DNA of 64,000 bases. Source: Anaerolineales bacterium (GTDB lineage: Bacteria > Chloroflexota > Anaerolineae > Anaerolineales > DRMV01). Positions 1 through 8,292 of this stretch are shown here, in pieces (within the stretch, counting starts at the first letter, position 1; each line of letters opens with the position of its first letter). The notes under the pieces were generated by a model. The model was not told the DNA's origin and did no database searches. It saw only the letters and a program-made list of their open reading frames with translations. The stretch covers positions 25,205-89,204 of the forward strand of contig JALVVL010000007.1 of NCBI GenBank assembly GCA_027023425.1, written 5' to 3'. Made by a program: the position numbers and the translations under genes.

Positions 1-1305
1 ATGAACAAATGGCATTCCTTCTGGCAAAAAGTTGCGATGTGGTTCACGCCGGGGCTGGGGGTTAAGCGCTGGCTGGGATTTGTGATTTTGGGCACAACCC
101 TGCTCGGCGTGGGCTTTGCAATGCTGTTGCTGCAGGTTTACCGCACCGCGCCTGACACTTGGTGGCTGCCGTTGCTTTCGGCGGCGTCGCTACGGTTTTT
201 ACCACGCCCCCTGCGCGCACTCATCTTTGCCGCTCTGGGCTTTACCGCCATCGGCATTGGCCTCTGGGGGCTGAGCCACTCATTGCTCGCACCGTTTTTA
301 CGTCCGGGGCAACAAGTGGTAGAAATGCTGAGCGCCTATCGGCGGCGCGAGCGCGGTCCCCACATTGTCGCCATCGGCGGCGGGCATGGGCTTTCTACGC
401 TGCTGCGCGGCCTCAAGGAACACTCCCATAACATCACCGCCATCGTCACCGTTGCCGACGATGGCGGCTCTTCAGGCCGTCTGCGCAAAACCTTGGGCAT
501 TTTGCCCCCGGGAGATATTCGGAATTGCCTTGCTGCCCTTTCCAACGATGAGGCTTTGCTCACCCAGTTGTTTCAGTACCGCTTTGCGGACGACTACGGC
601 GAACTCGGCGGGCATTCGTTCGGAAATTTGTTTATCTCGGCAATGACCGCGCTCACCGGCAGTTTTGAAGAAGCCGTTGCCGAGGCCGGGCGGGTGCTGG
701 CTGTGCACGGCCGGGTTTTGCCTTCAACGCTGAAAAACGTGCACTTGGCGGCTGAGGTTGCCTTGCCATACCAAAATGAAGGCGTGCGCGTGGTCGGCGA
801 AAGCCGCATCCCCACAATGCCGGGGCGAATCAGGCGCGTGTGGCTGGAGCCTGAACACCCCCCTGCTTTCCCGCTGGCGGTGCAGGCAATTTTGGCGGCG
901 GATTTGGTGGTGGTTGGCCCCGGCAGCCTCTACACCAGCATTTTGCCCAACCTGCTGGTGCCCGAAATTGCCGCGGCACTGCGCGCCACACGCGCCTTCC
1001 GCGTTTTCGTCTGCAACGTCGCCACACAGCCCGGGGAAACGGACGGTTTTTCTTGCCAAGACCATCTGCGCGTGCTTGAAGAGCATGTAGGGCATGGGCT
1101 TTTTGATGTTGTGCTGACCAACAGCGATACTTCCGCCTCGCTCCCCCAAGGCGTGAATTGGGTGCTTGTGGATGGCGAGGAAACTTCCCCCTACCGAATA
1201 GTGAGCCGGCCAGTGGCTTCGGATGAGCATCCGGGGCGGCACGATGCCCGCTCTTTGGCCTCGGCGCTACTCCAATTGTGGGAAAACTACGCCTCGCGGC
1301 GGTGA
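1..1305 (+). CDS. yvcK: YvcK/CofD-like family protein (gluconeogenesis factor type)
   Basis: This 434-residue protein carries the YvcK (CofD-like) domain from about residue 121. It opens with a Gly-rich nucleotide-binding loop (IGGGHGLSTLLRGLK), followed by TVADDGGSSGRLR near 150 and PPGDIRNCLAAL near 170, all hallmarks of the family. Two hydrophobic segments (about 22-46 and 54-95) precede it and probably anchor the protein in the membrane, whereas B. subtilis YvcK is soluble. YvcK proteins bind UDP-sugars and are needed for cell-wall homeostasis and growth on gluconeogenic carbon sources. The ATG is the first base of the window, so a start further upstream cannot be excluded. The 3' end overlaps the convergent methyltransferase gene by 19 bp. 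Confidence 0.88.
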   Translation: MNKWHSFWQKVAMWFTPGLGVKRWLGFVILGTTLLGVGFAMLLLQVYRTAPDTWWLPLLSAASLRFLPRPLRALIFAALGFTAIGIGLWGLSHSLLAPFLRPGQQVVEMLSAYRRRERGPHIVAIGGGHGLSTLLRGLKEHSHNITAIVTVADDGGSSGRLRKTLGILPPGDIRNCLAALSNDEALLTQLFQYRFADDYGELGGHSFGNLFISAMTALTGSFEEAVAEAGRVLAVHGRVLPSTLKNVHLAAEVALPYQNEGVRVVGESRIPTMPGRIRRVWLEPEHPPAFPLAVQAILAADLVVVGPGSLYTSILPNLLVPEIAAALRATRAFRVFVCNVATQPGETDGFSCQDHLRVLEEHVGHGLFDVVLTNSDTSASLPQGVNWVLVDGEETSPYRIVSRPVASDEHPGRHDARSLASALLQLWENYASRR

Positions 1306-2102
1306 ATTTCAAAAAAGTGCCATACAAAGCGCCGCGTATCTTGCAGGGGGGCGTTGAGGTTGCCAAAAAATTCCGTAGCGGCGCGCTCCAATTCCGCAAT
1401 TATTGCAACGTGTTCCTCGTCCGGCAGCCCCCAATACGGGGTGAACAGCCGCTCGGCGGCGCTGCGCAATGCTTCAGCAGGCGAAATGACGCCTTGCCAT
1501 TGCGCCGCTATCACGATGTGGGGCGGGCCAAATTTTTGCCTCAGCGCGGCGACAATTTGCGAATGGCGACGCCACATCGGGCGGCTGAGGTCGTAGCCGC
1601 GCGCGGCGAGTGCCCGCCGCCAGTTCTCCAGCACCCAGCCTATGGGCGAATCGGCCTCGTGCTCAATGTAACCGAGCGCGAAAAATCCACCATTTTTTAG
1701 AACGCGCTCAATTTCCTTTATTGCCGTCGTCAAGTTTTCCACGAGATGGAGGGTGTGCACGCTGAAAGCGCTGCCGAAAGCCGCGCTCCGAAACGGCAAA
1801 CGCATGGCATCGGCCTGCACCAGCAGAGGGCAGGCGCTTTTCTGCGCGCATTTGCCGAGAAGGTGGCGTAACATTTCGGCGGATAGGTCGGCGGCAAAGA
1901 CGCGCGCCCCCCGCTCCGCCAACGGGATGGCAAACCTGCCGCTTCCGGCGCCCAAGTCAAGCATTGCGTCGCCAACGCCGATTTTTGCGAGCAGGTGCGC
2001 CACAATGGCTTCTTGCACGCCGTCGGGCAGGCCGCGGGTCCGGTCGTATTGCCGAGGGTCTTTGTGGTAAGCCGTGTCTTGTTTGGGGAAGTGCTTGCTC
2101 AT
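1287..2102 (-). CDS. Class I SAM-dependent methyltransferase
   Basis: This 271-residue protein has the class I methyltransferase fold. SAM-binding motif I is MLDLGAGSGRFAIPLAERGA near residue 47, followed by the acidic end of strand 2 (VFAADLS) and a motif IV-like stretch (FGSAFSVHTLHLVENL). This pattern is typical of UbiE/BioC-like small-molecule methyltransferases; the substrate cannot be read from sequence. Its ATG overlaps the stop of the upstream phospholipase D-like gene (ATGA), so the two are probably translationally coupled. The C-terminus converges on yvcK. Confidence 0.85.
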   Translation of the reverse strand: MSKHFPKQDTAYHKDPRQYDRTRGLPDGVQEAIVAHLLAKIGVGDAMLDLGAGSGRFAIPLAERGARVFAADLSAEMLRHLLGKCAQKSACPLLVQADAMRLPFRSAAFGSAFSVHTLHLVENLTTAIKEIERVLKNGGFFALGYIEHEADSPIGWVLENWRRALAARGYDLSRPMWRRHSQIVAALRQKFGPPHIVIAAQWQGVISPAEALRSAAERLFTPYWGLPDEEHVAIIAELERAATEFFGNLNAPLQDTRRFVWHFFEIHRREA

Positions 2103-3196
2103 TGGCCGGATTGCCTGTGCGCGGCTTTATAAATTCGCCAAAATTCGTCGGTGAATTGCCGTGCCGCCGCCGCATCGTCTAGTAGCACCATGTTTTCATC
2201 GTTGCGCTCTTCGGCGCTGTAGGTGAAATTGTAAGAGCCAAACTCAACCACTTCGCCGTCAATGATGAAAACTTTATGGTGCATGGCGTAAGGGTTGGCG
2301 TCAAGGTAAACCGGCAAACCGGCGCGCTTCAGCCTCAGATACTGGGTATTGCGGTTGCTGTGGAATTGGTCTTTATCCATCACGCCGCGCACATCCACCC
2401 CCTCTTTTGCTTTGGAAATTAGCAGGTACGCCAATTCATCATCGGTAAAACTGAAAGCAAGGAAATAAATGCTTTGCTTTGCATGCCGCACGGCGGTAAG
2501 CAGGTGCGAAAGAGCGTGGTCTTCGGGTGCGAAAAACACTCCCAGCGGATGGCCGTTCAGCACAATGTTGGGATAGGGGGTGTTCGCGGGCGAATATTCG
2601 CCGAAAAGCCTGCGAGAAAACATTTCCTCAAACTCGGCTTCGTAATCGGCGGCGACCCGCGCCGAGCGCAACCGCACTTCGTTATTGTTGTTGCGGTAAA
2701 CGCCGCTGAGGGTGTAGTTCATTGAACCGGTCCAGACCTCGTAGCGGTCAATCACAATGAATTTGTCGTGCATGAGTGGGCGGCGGTTATCGCCCACAAT
2801 CGGTATGCCCGCGGCGCGCAGGGCTTTGAACTCAGGACGGTTGAGGTGCGCCGATTCGGCGACAATCCGCACCTGCACGCCGCGGCGGTGGGCGCGGATG
2901 AGGGCGTCGCGAATGCTCCAGAGGTTGAGGTCGTAGAGCGCGGCGTCCACGCTTTGCTTTGCACCGTCAATCGCATTGGCGACCTGCGCGTCCACGCCGC
3001 CGCGCAGCGTGCGCGCCTGTGGGGTGTTGGGCTTAGTGAAGAAAACCGCCACCCAATCCGCCGAAGCGCCAACGGTGGGGGACGGGGCGGTGGTTGGCTG
3101 AGGGGAAATTCCTTGCGATGGGGCACACGCGCCCGCGAGCGCGGCAAGCGCAATCGCCGCGACGAGCAAAAATGCGAATCCGGAGGTTTTGGGCAT
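2099..3196 (-). CDS. Phospholipase D-like lipoprotein
   Basis: This 365-residue protein belongs to the phospholipase D/nuclease (HKD) superfamily. Two complete HxKxxxxD motifs are visible, MHDKFIVID and MHHKVFIID, each followed by a GS-x-N-x-T element (TGSMNYT, FGSYNFT), so both half-sites look catalytic. The N-terminus is a lipoprotein signal with lipobox LAGAC near residues 20-24, which predicts export and lipid anchoring, followed by a Ser/Thr/Pro-rich linker. The family includes cardiolipin synthases and secreted nucleases of the Nuc type; the single-chain length and lipoprotein signal favour an extracellular nuclease or phosphodiesterase. A GGAG site precedes the ATG. Confidence 0.85.
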   Translation of the reverse strand: MPKTSGFAFLLVAAIALAALAGACAPSQGISPQPTTAPSPTVGASADWVAVFFTKPNTPQARTLRGGVDAQVANAIDGAKQSVDAALYDLNLWSIRDALIRAHRRGVQVRIVAESAHLNRPEFKALRAAGIPIVGDNRRPLMHDKFIVIDRYEVWTGSMNYTLSGVYRNNNNEVRLRSARVAADYEAEFEEMFSRRLFGEYSPANTPYPNIVLNGHPLGVFFAPEDHALSHLLTAVRHAKQSIYFLAFSFTDDELAYLLISKAKEGVDVRGVMDKDQFHSNRNTQYLRLKRAGLPVYLDANPYAMHHKVFIIDGEVVEFGSYNFTYSAEERNDENMVLLDDAAAARQFTDEFWRIYKAAHRQSGQ

Positions 3197-3218
3197 TGGG
3201 AACTCCGAGGCGTGGGGT

Positions 3219-3302
3219 GTTAGGTCGTTAGGTCGTTAGGTCGTGGGGCGTTGAGTCGTTGAGTCGTTGAGGCGTTGGGGCGTTAGGTCGTTGGGTCGTG
3301 GG
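3219..3302. repeat. 8-bp tandem array (GGTCGTTA-like), part of composite repeat
   Basis: About ten degenerate copies of an 8-bp word (GGTCGTTA, GGCGTTGA, GGTCGTGG) lie upstream of the phospholipase D-like gene. The array ends in GTAGAG and runs into the CACAGA-type repeat. The same array-linker-repeat order recurs at 49288-49348 (inverted) and 59941-59988, and a degenerate version lies near 10975-11035. Confidence 0.85.
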
Positions 3303-3747
3303 TAGAGCAAGAGTGTAAACCACAGAAGGCACAGAAATACCACAGAAAACACAGAAAATTACAGCGGACACAGAAATTTTTCCTTATGCGTCTCTGTTTC
3401 CTCTGCGTCTTTGCGTTCCTCTGCGTCTCTGCGTTACTTCCTTGGCGTCCTTGGGGTCCTTCCGCAAATCCTAAATCGCTAATCTTCTCATCTGTGCTAA
3501 TCTGTGTAATCTGTGGTTTTTCTCTTTGCGCTCTCTGCGCCTCTGGGCGAGGCGATGCCTCGCCCCTACTCTGCGCCTCTGCGTTTTCTTGGCGTCCTTC
3601 GTGCCCTTGGCGCCCTTGGCGTCCTCATCCGCCAATTGACACAGATTTGCCCCGATTGGATGGTTGAAACCGCAGATTACGCAGATTCCGCAGAAAAAAT
3701 CTGTGTAAATCTGTGTAATCTGTGGTTTTTCTCTTTGCGCCTTTGCG
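3303..3747. repeat. CACAGATT/CTCTGCGTC mosaic repeat region
   Basis: This 445-bp non-coding stretch is made of low-complexity words: CACAGAAGGCACAG and CACAGAAAAC on one side, CTCTGCGTCTTTGCGTT and CTTGGCGTCC words in the middle, and ATCTGTGTAATCTGTGG units near 3700. Words in both orientations give many imperfect inverted pairs. The stop codon of the PBP-like gene lies directly at its right edge. Short ORFs here are repeat artefacts. Confidence 0.85.
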
Positions 3748-6498
3748 TTAATTTGTGCTTTCAACCGGCACCAGCATTTCGGCGTCGGCGCGGTTGCCCG
3801 CGGCGTCGGTTGCCGTCAGGCGCAGGCGAATTTGCCCGCGATGCATCGGCACGGCAAAAATGTAGGGCGGCGCAACCAGCGTGCCGAAGGGCTTTCCGTC
3901 CACGCTCAGGCTCACCGAAGCCAAGCGTAGGTCATCCTCAACTTCGGCGCGCACGATGAGATAGCCGCCGCGCCGAAATTTCACCTTTTCGCCTGCCCGC
4001 GGCGAGCCAAATGCCACCCGCGGCGGCTCATTGTCCACCGTCACCTGAAGCGATTGCGAGCGCAAAGAGCCGTCCTTGGCCGTGACCAGCAATTGCAGGG
4101 TGTAAAGCCCGCTCAGCCCCGCGGTGTCCCATTCCCCCAATTTGCCGTTCGCAACCGGGGAATTGCCCTGCGCGATGGTCGTCCACTCGTGCGGGTTCAC
4201 ACCCGCACCGGCTTGCAAAATGTAGTGGGCAAAATTCGCCCCCGCGGCTGTGCCGACGACGGCTACCTTGCCGCGCACATACGCAAGGCCCCGCGGCGCC
4301 GTGATTTGCACCCCTGCCGCTTTGGGCGGCGGCACGATCAAATCATATTCATCCGGTGGAAGCGGAAGCCCCGCCTGCTTAGCCCATGCCCGCGCCTCCG
4401 GCGGAACGTGCATGTAAACCTGATCTTCAATCAACTCCGGCGGCGTGAAAGCGGTCGCCAGCAATCCCGTTTCTTTGTCAATCGGCACGCGGCGGAAGAG
4501 CGTGTCGGGCGATTTGGGCTCGTTGCCGCTCAGGAAGACCTCTTCAACCCAGTTGGGGCAATCAGCGGTCGGGAGCATACCCGAAGGGTCGCAAACGGTA
4601 ACGACCGAGACGTTTGCGGGCTTGCTCCAGCCGTTTTCGGCGGAAGTGAAGGCGGTGCGCGCCAAGGCGTGCCAATAAGCCAGCGCCGCCTGTTCGCTTT
4701 GGGCGGGCTTACCACCGCGGGCATAAACCACAACCAGCCGATTGGGGGTTGCGCCCGCCACCCAAACGCCGCCGTCGGGCGCGCGCCCGATGTGGCTCGC
4801 CACGGGTTTGCCAATTTCAAGTTGGTTTGGATGCCCAAGCGATTGCCACTTTGCACCTGTATCGGCGAGCACGTTCACCACGAGGTAGGAAACCCCTTCG
4901 CCGAGCACCCGTCTTTCCACCGGGCGGGGGGCTAAGCGGAGGTTTTGGTCGGCGTCCACCGCGCGGCGCACAACTTCGGGCTGGAGCGAGCCGCCCGCGC
5001 CCAAACCGCGCCAGTCCCCCAGCGCGGCGAAAATGCTGAAGGCATGAGCGGCTTGCAGGATGTTGAGCGGAACGCCGCCGAGCAGGGCATCGTAGCCGTG
5101 CGGGCGGGAGGCGAGTTGGGGCAAGCCGAGGTGCGCGGCGGTAGGCCAAACGGTGTCGGCGCCGAGTTGGGCGAGCAGGTGCAGGGTGGGTACGAGGTAA
5201 TCGTTGGCGAGCGCAAGCCGCAGGCGCATCGGCCCGTGAAAGCGCCCATCAGGGTTGGCGGCGTCTATGCCCTCGGGGAGCGCCGAGGGCACATCCCACG
5301 TGAGCGTGGCGGGCGAAAAGCCGCGCGTGAACGCCACTGCGTAAACCCACGGGGCGAGGAATGTACCCGCTTCGTGCGGCGGCAGGTCGTTGGGCGAAAC
5401 TAATGCCAGCACCGCGCTTGTTTTCACATCCAGCACCGCGGCTTCAAGTTGGGCGTTGGGCGGGAGCGGGTTGGCAAGCAACGAAGGCGGCAAAAAGCGC
5501 GCCGCGGGACAATGCGTGGGCGAAAGGTCGGCTTTGAGCACGGCAGAGCGCAGGCATTCGGCTTGCGATTGGGTTTGGAAGTCAAGCGTGGTGAGCACGT
5601 CAAGCCCGCGGCGGGGGAAATACCAGCCGAGTGCGGCGAGTTGCTTTTGGGCGAGCAAAAGCGCAGCGGGGGGCGGCGCGGGGCGCTTGGTGGGCTTGGG
5701 AATTTTGGTCAGCGCGGTTTGGGCTTGCGGGGCGGTTATTTTCGCCGCGGCGAGCATCCGCATTATCAGCGCTTGGCGGCGCTGGTCGGCGAGGCTCGGC
5801 GCATCCCACGGGTTGATTTGCGGCGATGGCAGAACGGCGGCGAGCAGGGCGGATTCGGAAAGGCTGAGTTTTTGGGCGGGCTTGCCGAGGTAAGAACGGG
5901 CGGCGTCGTCTATCCCCACAATGCCATTGCCGAAATCGGCAGTGTTGAGATACCACTCCAGCACGCGGTTGGCGCCGTAGTCGGCGAGCATTTGGGCGGC
6001 AAGCAGGCGCGCGCGCAGCCTGCGGCGGAGCGAAGGGCGCTCATCGCGCAAAAGCAAGCGCAGGGCAAGTTGCTCGGCTATCGTTGGGGGGAAGCCGGTC
6101 TGCCAAAATTTGCCGCGGTAGGGCTGGTCGGCAGGGGTTTCGGGCTGGACGGCGGTGAGCACCGCATCGGGTACATAGCGCGGCAACTCGGTGAGCGAAA
6201 CGGCAGAAATGGGCGGGGTTTTGCCCAGAGGGTGCTCGCCGTCGGCAAAGTAATAGCGTGTGGGGTGAAGGAGCAAGCCGTTGGGCGCATCCAGCAGGGG
6301 CGGCAGGGCGGCAACCGAGGGTAAGCGCGCCGTCAGGTAGGCGTAGCCCAGCGCCGCGGCCAAGGCGGCGATTGCCGCTAACATGCCCATTCCAGCAAGC
6401 AGGGCAAGCCCCCAGTGCATAAGCCGCACGCTTGGCAGGGAACGCTCACGCTTTTCCCGCCGACGGCGCAGGCGCAACACTTTTGTCGTCTTTAGCAT
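3748..6498 (-). CDS. Class A PBP-like protein with altered catalytic motifs
   Basis: This 916-residue protein has the layout of a bifunctional class A penicillin-binding protein: a basic cytoplasmic tail, one membrane helix (about 28-55), a GT51 glycosyltransferase-like domain (about 75-265), a transpeptidase-like domain (about 345-610) and a long C-terminal extension with Ig-like segments. The fold markers survive, for example EWYLNTADFG near 181 and PWVYAVAF near 383. The active-site motifs do not. By alignment with the family pattern, the GT51 ED pair falls on TP (121-122), SxxK reads TFLA (379-382), SxN reads DYL (433-435) and KTG reads KPV (564-566). I infer a pseudoenzyme with a structural or regulatory role in the cell wall. 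Translation may start on a leaderless message. Confidence 0.85.
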   Translation of the reverse strand: MLKTTKVLRLRRRREKRERSLPSVRLMHWGLALLAGMGMLAAIAALAAALGYAYLTARLPSVAALPPLLDAPNGLLLHPTRYYFADGEHPLGKTPPISAVSLTELPRYVPDAVLTAVQPETPADQPYRGKFWQTGFPPTIAEQLALRLLLRDERPSLRRRLRARLLAAQMLADYGANRVLEWYLNTADFGNGIVGIDDAARSYLGKPAQKLSLSESALLAAVLPSPQINPWDAPSLADQRRQALIMRMLAAAKITAPQAQTALTKIPKPTKRPAPPPAALLLAQKQLAALGWYFPRRGLDVLTTLDFQTQSQAECLRSAVLKADLSPTHCPAARFLPPSLLANPLPPNAQLEAAVLDVKTSAVLALVSPNDLPPHEAGTFLAPWVYAVAFTRGFSPATLTWDVPSALPEGIDAANPDGRFHGPMRLRLALANDYLVPTLHLLAQLGADTVWPTAAHLGLPQLASRPHGYDALLGGVPLNILQAAHAFSIFAALGDWRGLGAGGSLQPEVVRRAVDADQNLRLAPRPVERRVLGEGVSYLVVNVLADTGAKWQSLGHPNQLEIGKPVASHIGRAPDGGVWVAGATPNRLVVVYARGGKPAQSEQAALAYWHALARTAFTSAENGWSKPANVSVVTVCDPSGMLPTADCPNWVEEVFLSGNEPKSPDTLFRRVPIDKETGLLATAFTPPELIEDQVYMHVPPEARAWAKQAGLPLPPDEYDLIVPPPKAAGVQITAPRGLAYVRGKVAVVGTAAGANFAHYILQAGAGVNPHEWTTIAQGNSPVANGKLGEWDTAGLSGLYTLQLLVTAKDGSLRSQSLQVTVDNEPPRVAFGSPRAGEKVKFRRGGYLIVRAEVEDDLRLASVSLSVDGKPFGTLVAPPYIFAVPMHRGQIRLRLTATDAAGNRADAEMLVPVESTN

Positions 6499-6504
6499 GG
6501 GGCA

Positions 6505-6510
6505 ATTGTA
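6505..6510 (-). promoter_or_regulatory. Putative -10 box (TACAAT) for the PBP-like gene
   Basis: On the minus strand TACAAT ends six bases before the ATG at 6498, and no Shine-Dalgarno sequence lies between. Transcription from this box would start at or next to the ATG, giving a leaderless mRNA. I see no convincing -35 box. Confidence 0.35.
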
Positions 6511-6513
6511 ACC

Positions 6514-6795
6514 CTAATTCGGCAAACTGGTTTTGCTCCCTCGCAGTGCGCAGAAGTAGTACACCGTTCCCCCTACCAGAATTGCGAGCCGCCAAGCGTG
6601 CAGCCAGCCCGCGCTCGGTTGAGCGTCAAGGGCGCTTACCCCAAAATCAAAGAAAATACCCCACAAGATTGCCGACGCAATTACCACAAGCAAATGGTAT
6701 TCTTTGTTGCCCTCTCGGGAAGTCTTGCGCCCTAATTGCATCAACACCACCAAAATGACAAAAGCGGCAAGCGTTGCGTAGTCGGCCTGTGCCAT
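6514..6795 (-). CDS. Small integral membrane protein, unknown function
   Basis: This 93-residue protein has about three hydrophobic segments (near 8-20, 34-50 and 68-86). Polar loops separate them, and the C-terminus is basic (RGSKTSLPN). I recognise no family. A strong site, GAGGAGGAC, lies a few bases before the ATG, which supports a real gene. It sits 19 bp downstream of the LytR-CpsA-Psr gene and just upstream of the PBP-like gene on the same strand, so it could be a small envelope protein cotranscribed with them. That role is inference from position only. Confidence 0.6.
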   Translation of the reverse strand: MAQADYATLAAFVILVVLMQLGRKTSREGNKEYHLLVVIASAILWGIFFDFGVSALDAQPSAGWLHAWRLAILVGGTVYYFCALRGSKTSLPN

Positions 6796-6814
6796 AAGTC
6801 CTCCTCGCGGCTCG

Positions 6815-8266
6815 CTATGGCGAGCACTTTATTCCTTTCAACCTTTTGCTCTTTGCCCAGTCGTTGCCGAGCACAATGACCAGATCGGCTGGTGGCTGCG
6901 CAGACGAAATGTAAAACACCCGCTCTTCGGGCACGTTCATCAGCCGCATTAGGTAGGTCAGGCTGTGTCTTTTAGGGGTGTAGTTGCGTATTTCGGTTTT
7001 GGAGGTTAGGTTTTTGGCGTTGCCGGTTTCAATTTGGGTGAAGCCCTGCTTTTTCAAAAGTGCGGCGGTGCGGCAAGCAAGGCCGTTCACCGTAGTGCCG
7101 TTGAGCACAATCAGGTGCGGGTTTTCGGCCACTGCCGCGGTGCGCAAGGCCTTCAAGTTGGGCGTGGGCGTTACGGTGATGCCGGAAGGCGGCGTGGGAC
7201 TTGCGGTGGGTGAGGGTGTTGGCGTTGGCTTGGGCGGGTTGAACACACGGCTTGCCGCCGCGCGGATGGCTTTGATATCCGGCACCAGAATGTACATTCC
7301 TTGCGGCGTCATGGTGGCCTGCGCCTCTTTTTGGTCTATCACCACAAGGTGGACACGCGAGCGCGGCACTTCGGCGGCCAAGCGCGCCAGCCGCAGGGCA
7401 TCTTTTACCGAAATGTCGGTATGCAGGCTGTCTTTGAGTTGGACGGCCAGAATTGGGGCTTTGACGGTGAGTTCGGCCAAAACTTTCGGGTTTTTGAGGC
7501 GTTCCAGCACGCCTTCCAGCACCTGTTGCTGGCGCTCCATGCGCCCGAAATCGCCGTTGCCGCCCACCGAGCGGTTGCGAGCGTATGCCAATGCGAGGTC
7601 GCCCGGCAACACTGTGACGCCGGGGTAAAGGGCATGCAGGCGGCGCGTGCCGTCCGGCTCAAAAACGTCCAGCGCCATGCGATGACGCACATGCACTTTT
7701 ACGCCGTGGATGGCATCCACAAATGCGATGAAGGCGCGGAAATTCACCACAATGTAATGGTGGACGGGGACGCCGAGCAGTTGCCCCACGGTTTTCATTG
7801 CCAGCAGCGCGCCCTGCCCCTCGCCTAGGTATGCTTCGCCGAGTTGGTAGGCTTGGTTGAGTTTGTGGTAGCCAAAGCCGGGGATGTTCACCCAAAGGTC
7901 GCGCGGCAGCGAAATTGCCCCGCCGCTCATGGTTTTTGGGTCTAATGTGAGCAAAATGATGGTGTCGGAGCGCGGCGCGCCCCAGTTCTTTTCCCACGGG
8001 CGGTCATCAACCCCCAAAAGGAGCACGTTGATGCGTTCCTTGCCGTCCCACGGCGGGGGAAGGGCTAATGTGGGGCGGGGTGTTGTGCCCGCGCGCACAT
8101 GCGCGGCTTTTGCCGCGAAAACTTGCTTTATCAGCAGCACCCCAGCGAGCAGAATCAGGGAAATGCCGAGGATAAAGCCGCCGATGAGGAAGGTTTCAAT
8201 GCCCAGCCGCGGCGGGCGCGTTCTGCGGCGGGGACGGCGTGGGGGAAGGTAGGGTGAGTTTGCCAT
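6815..8266 (-). CDS. LytR-CpsA-Psr (LCP) family protein with LytR_C domain
   Basis: This 483-residue protein has an Arg-rich N-terminus, one membrane helix (about 24-48) and an extracellular LCP domain. The LCP marks are LLLGVDDRP, SDTIILLTLDP, ISLPRDLWVNIP, HKLNQAY and YARNRSVGGNGDFGRMERQQ; the Arg and Asp residues contact the pyrophosphate of the lipid donor. A Pro/Thr-rich linker near 335-355 leads to a C-terminal LytR_C domain (NPHLIVLNGTTVNGLA). LCP enzymes attach glycopolymers from undecaprenyl-phosphate carriers to peptidoglycan or proteins. It is 26 bp downstream of the HAS-barrel gene. Its nearness to the PBP-like gene suggests a shared role in the cell envelope. Confidence 0.93.
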   Translation of the reverse strand: MANSPYLPPRRPRRRTRPPRLGIETFLIGGFILGISLILLAGVLLIKQVFAAKAAHVRAGTTPRPTLALPPPWDGKERINVLLLGVDDRPWEKNWGAPRSDTIILLTLDPKTMSGGAISLPRDLWVNIPGFGYHKLNQAYQLGEAYLGEGQGALLAMKTVGQLLGVPVHHYIVVNFRAFIAFVDAIHGVKVHVRHRMALDVFEPDGTRRLHALYPGVTVLPGDLALAYARNRSVGGNGDFGRMERQQQVLEGVLERLKNPKVLAELTVKAPILAVQLKDSLHTDISVKDALRLARLAAEVPRSRVHLVVIDQKEAQATMTPQGMYILVPDIKAIRAAASRVFNPPKPTPTPSPTASPTPPSGITVTPTPNLKALRTAAVAENPHLIVLNGTTVNGLACRTAALLKKQGFTQIETGNAKNLTSKTEIRNYTPKRHSLTYLMRLMNVPEERVFYISSAQPPADLVIVLGNDWAKSKRLKGIKCSP

Positions 8267-8292
8267 ACTGCCTTGGGGTGCAAGCGGCGTGC

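Noticed and set aside
3386..3667. Small Cys/Leu-rich open frame in the mosaic repeat, and similar frames at 54168-54410 and 60052-60300
   Set aside because: They are translations of the repeat words (for example CTCTGCGTC), recur in several repeat copies and lack ribosome sites.
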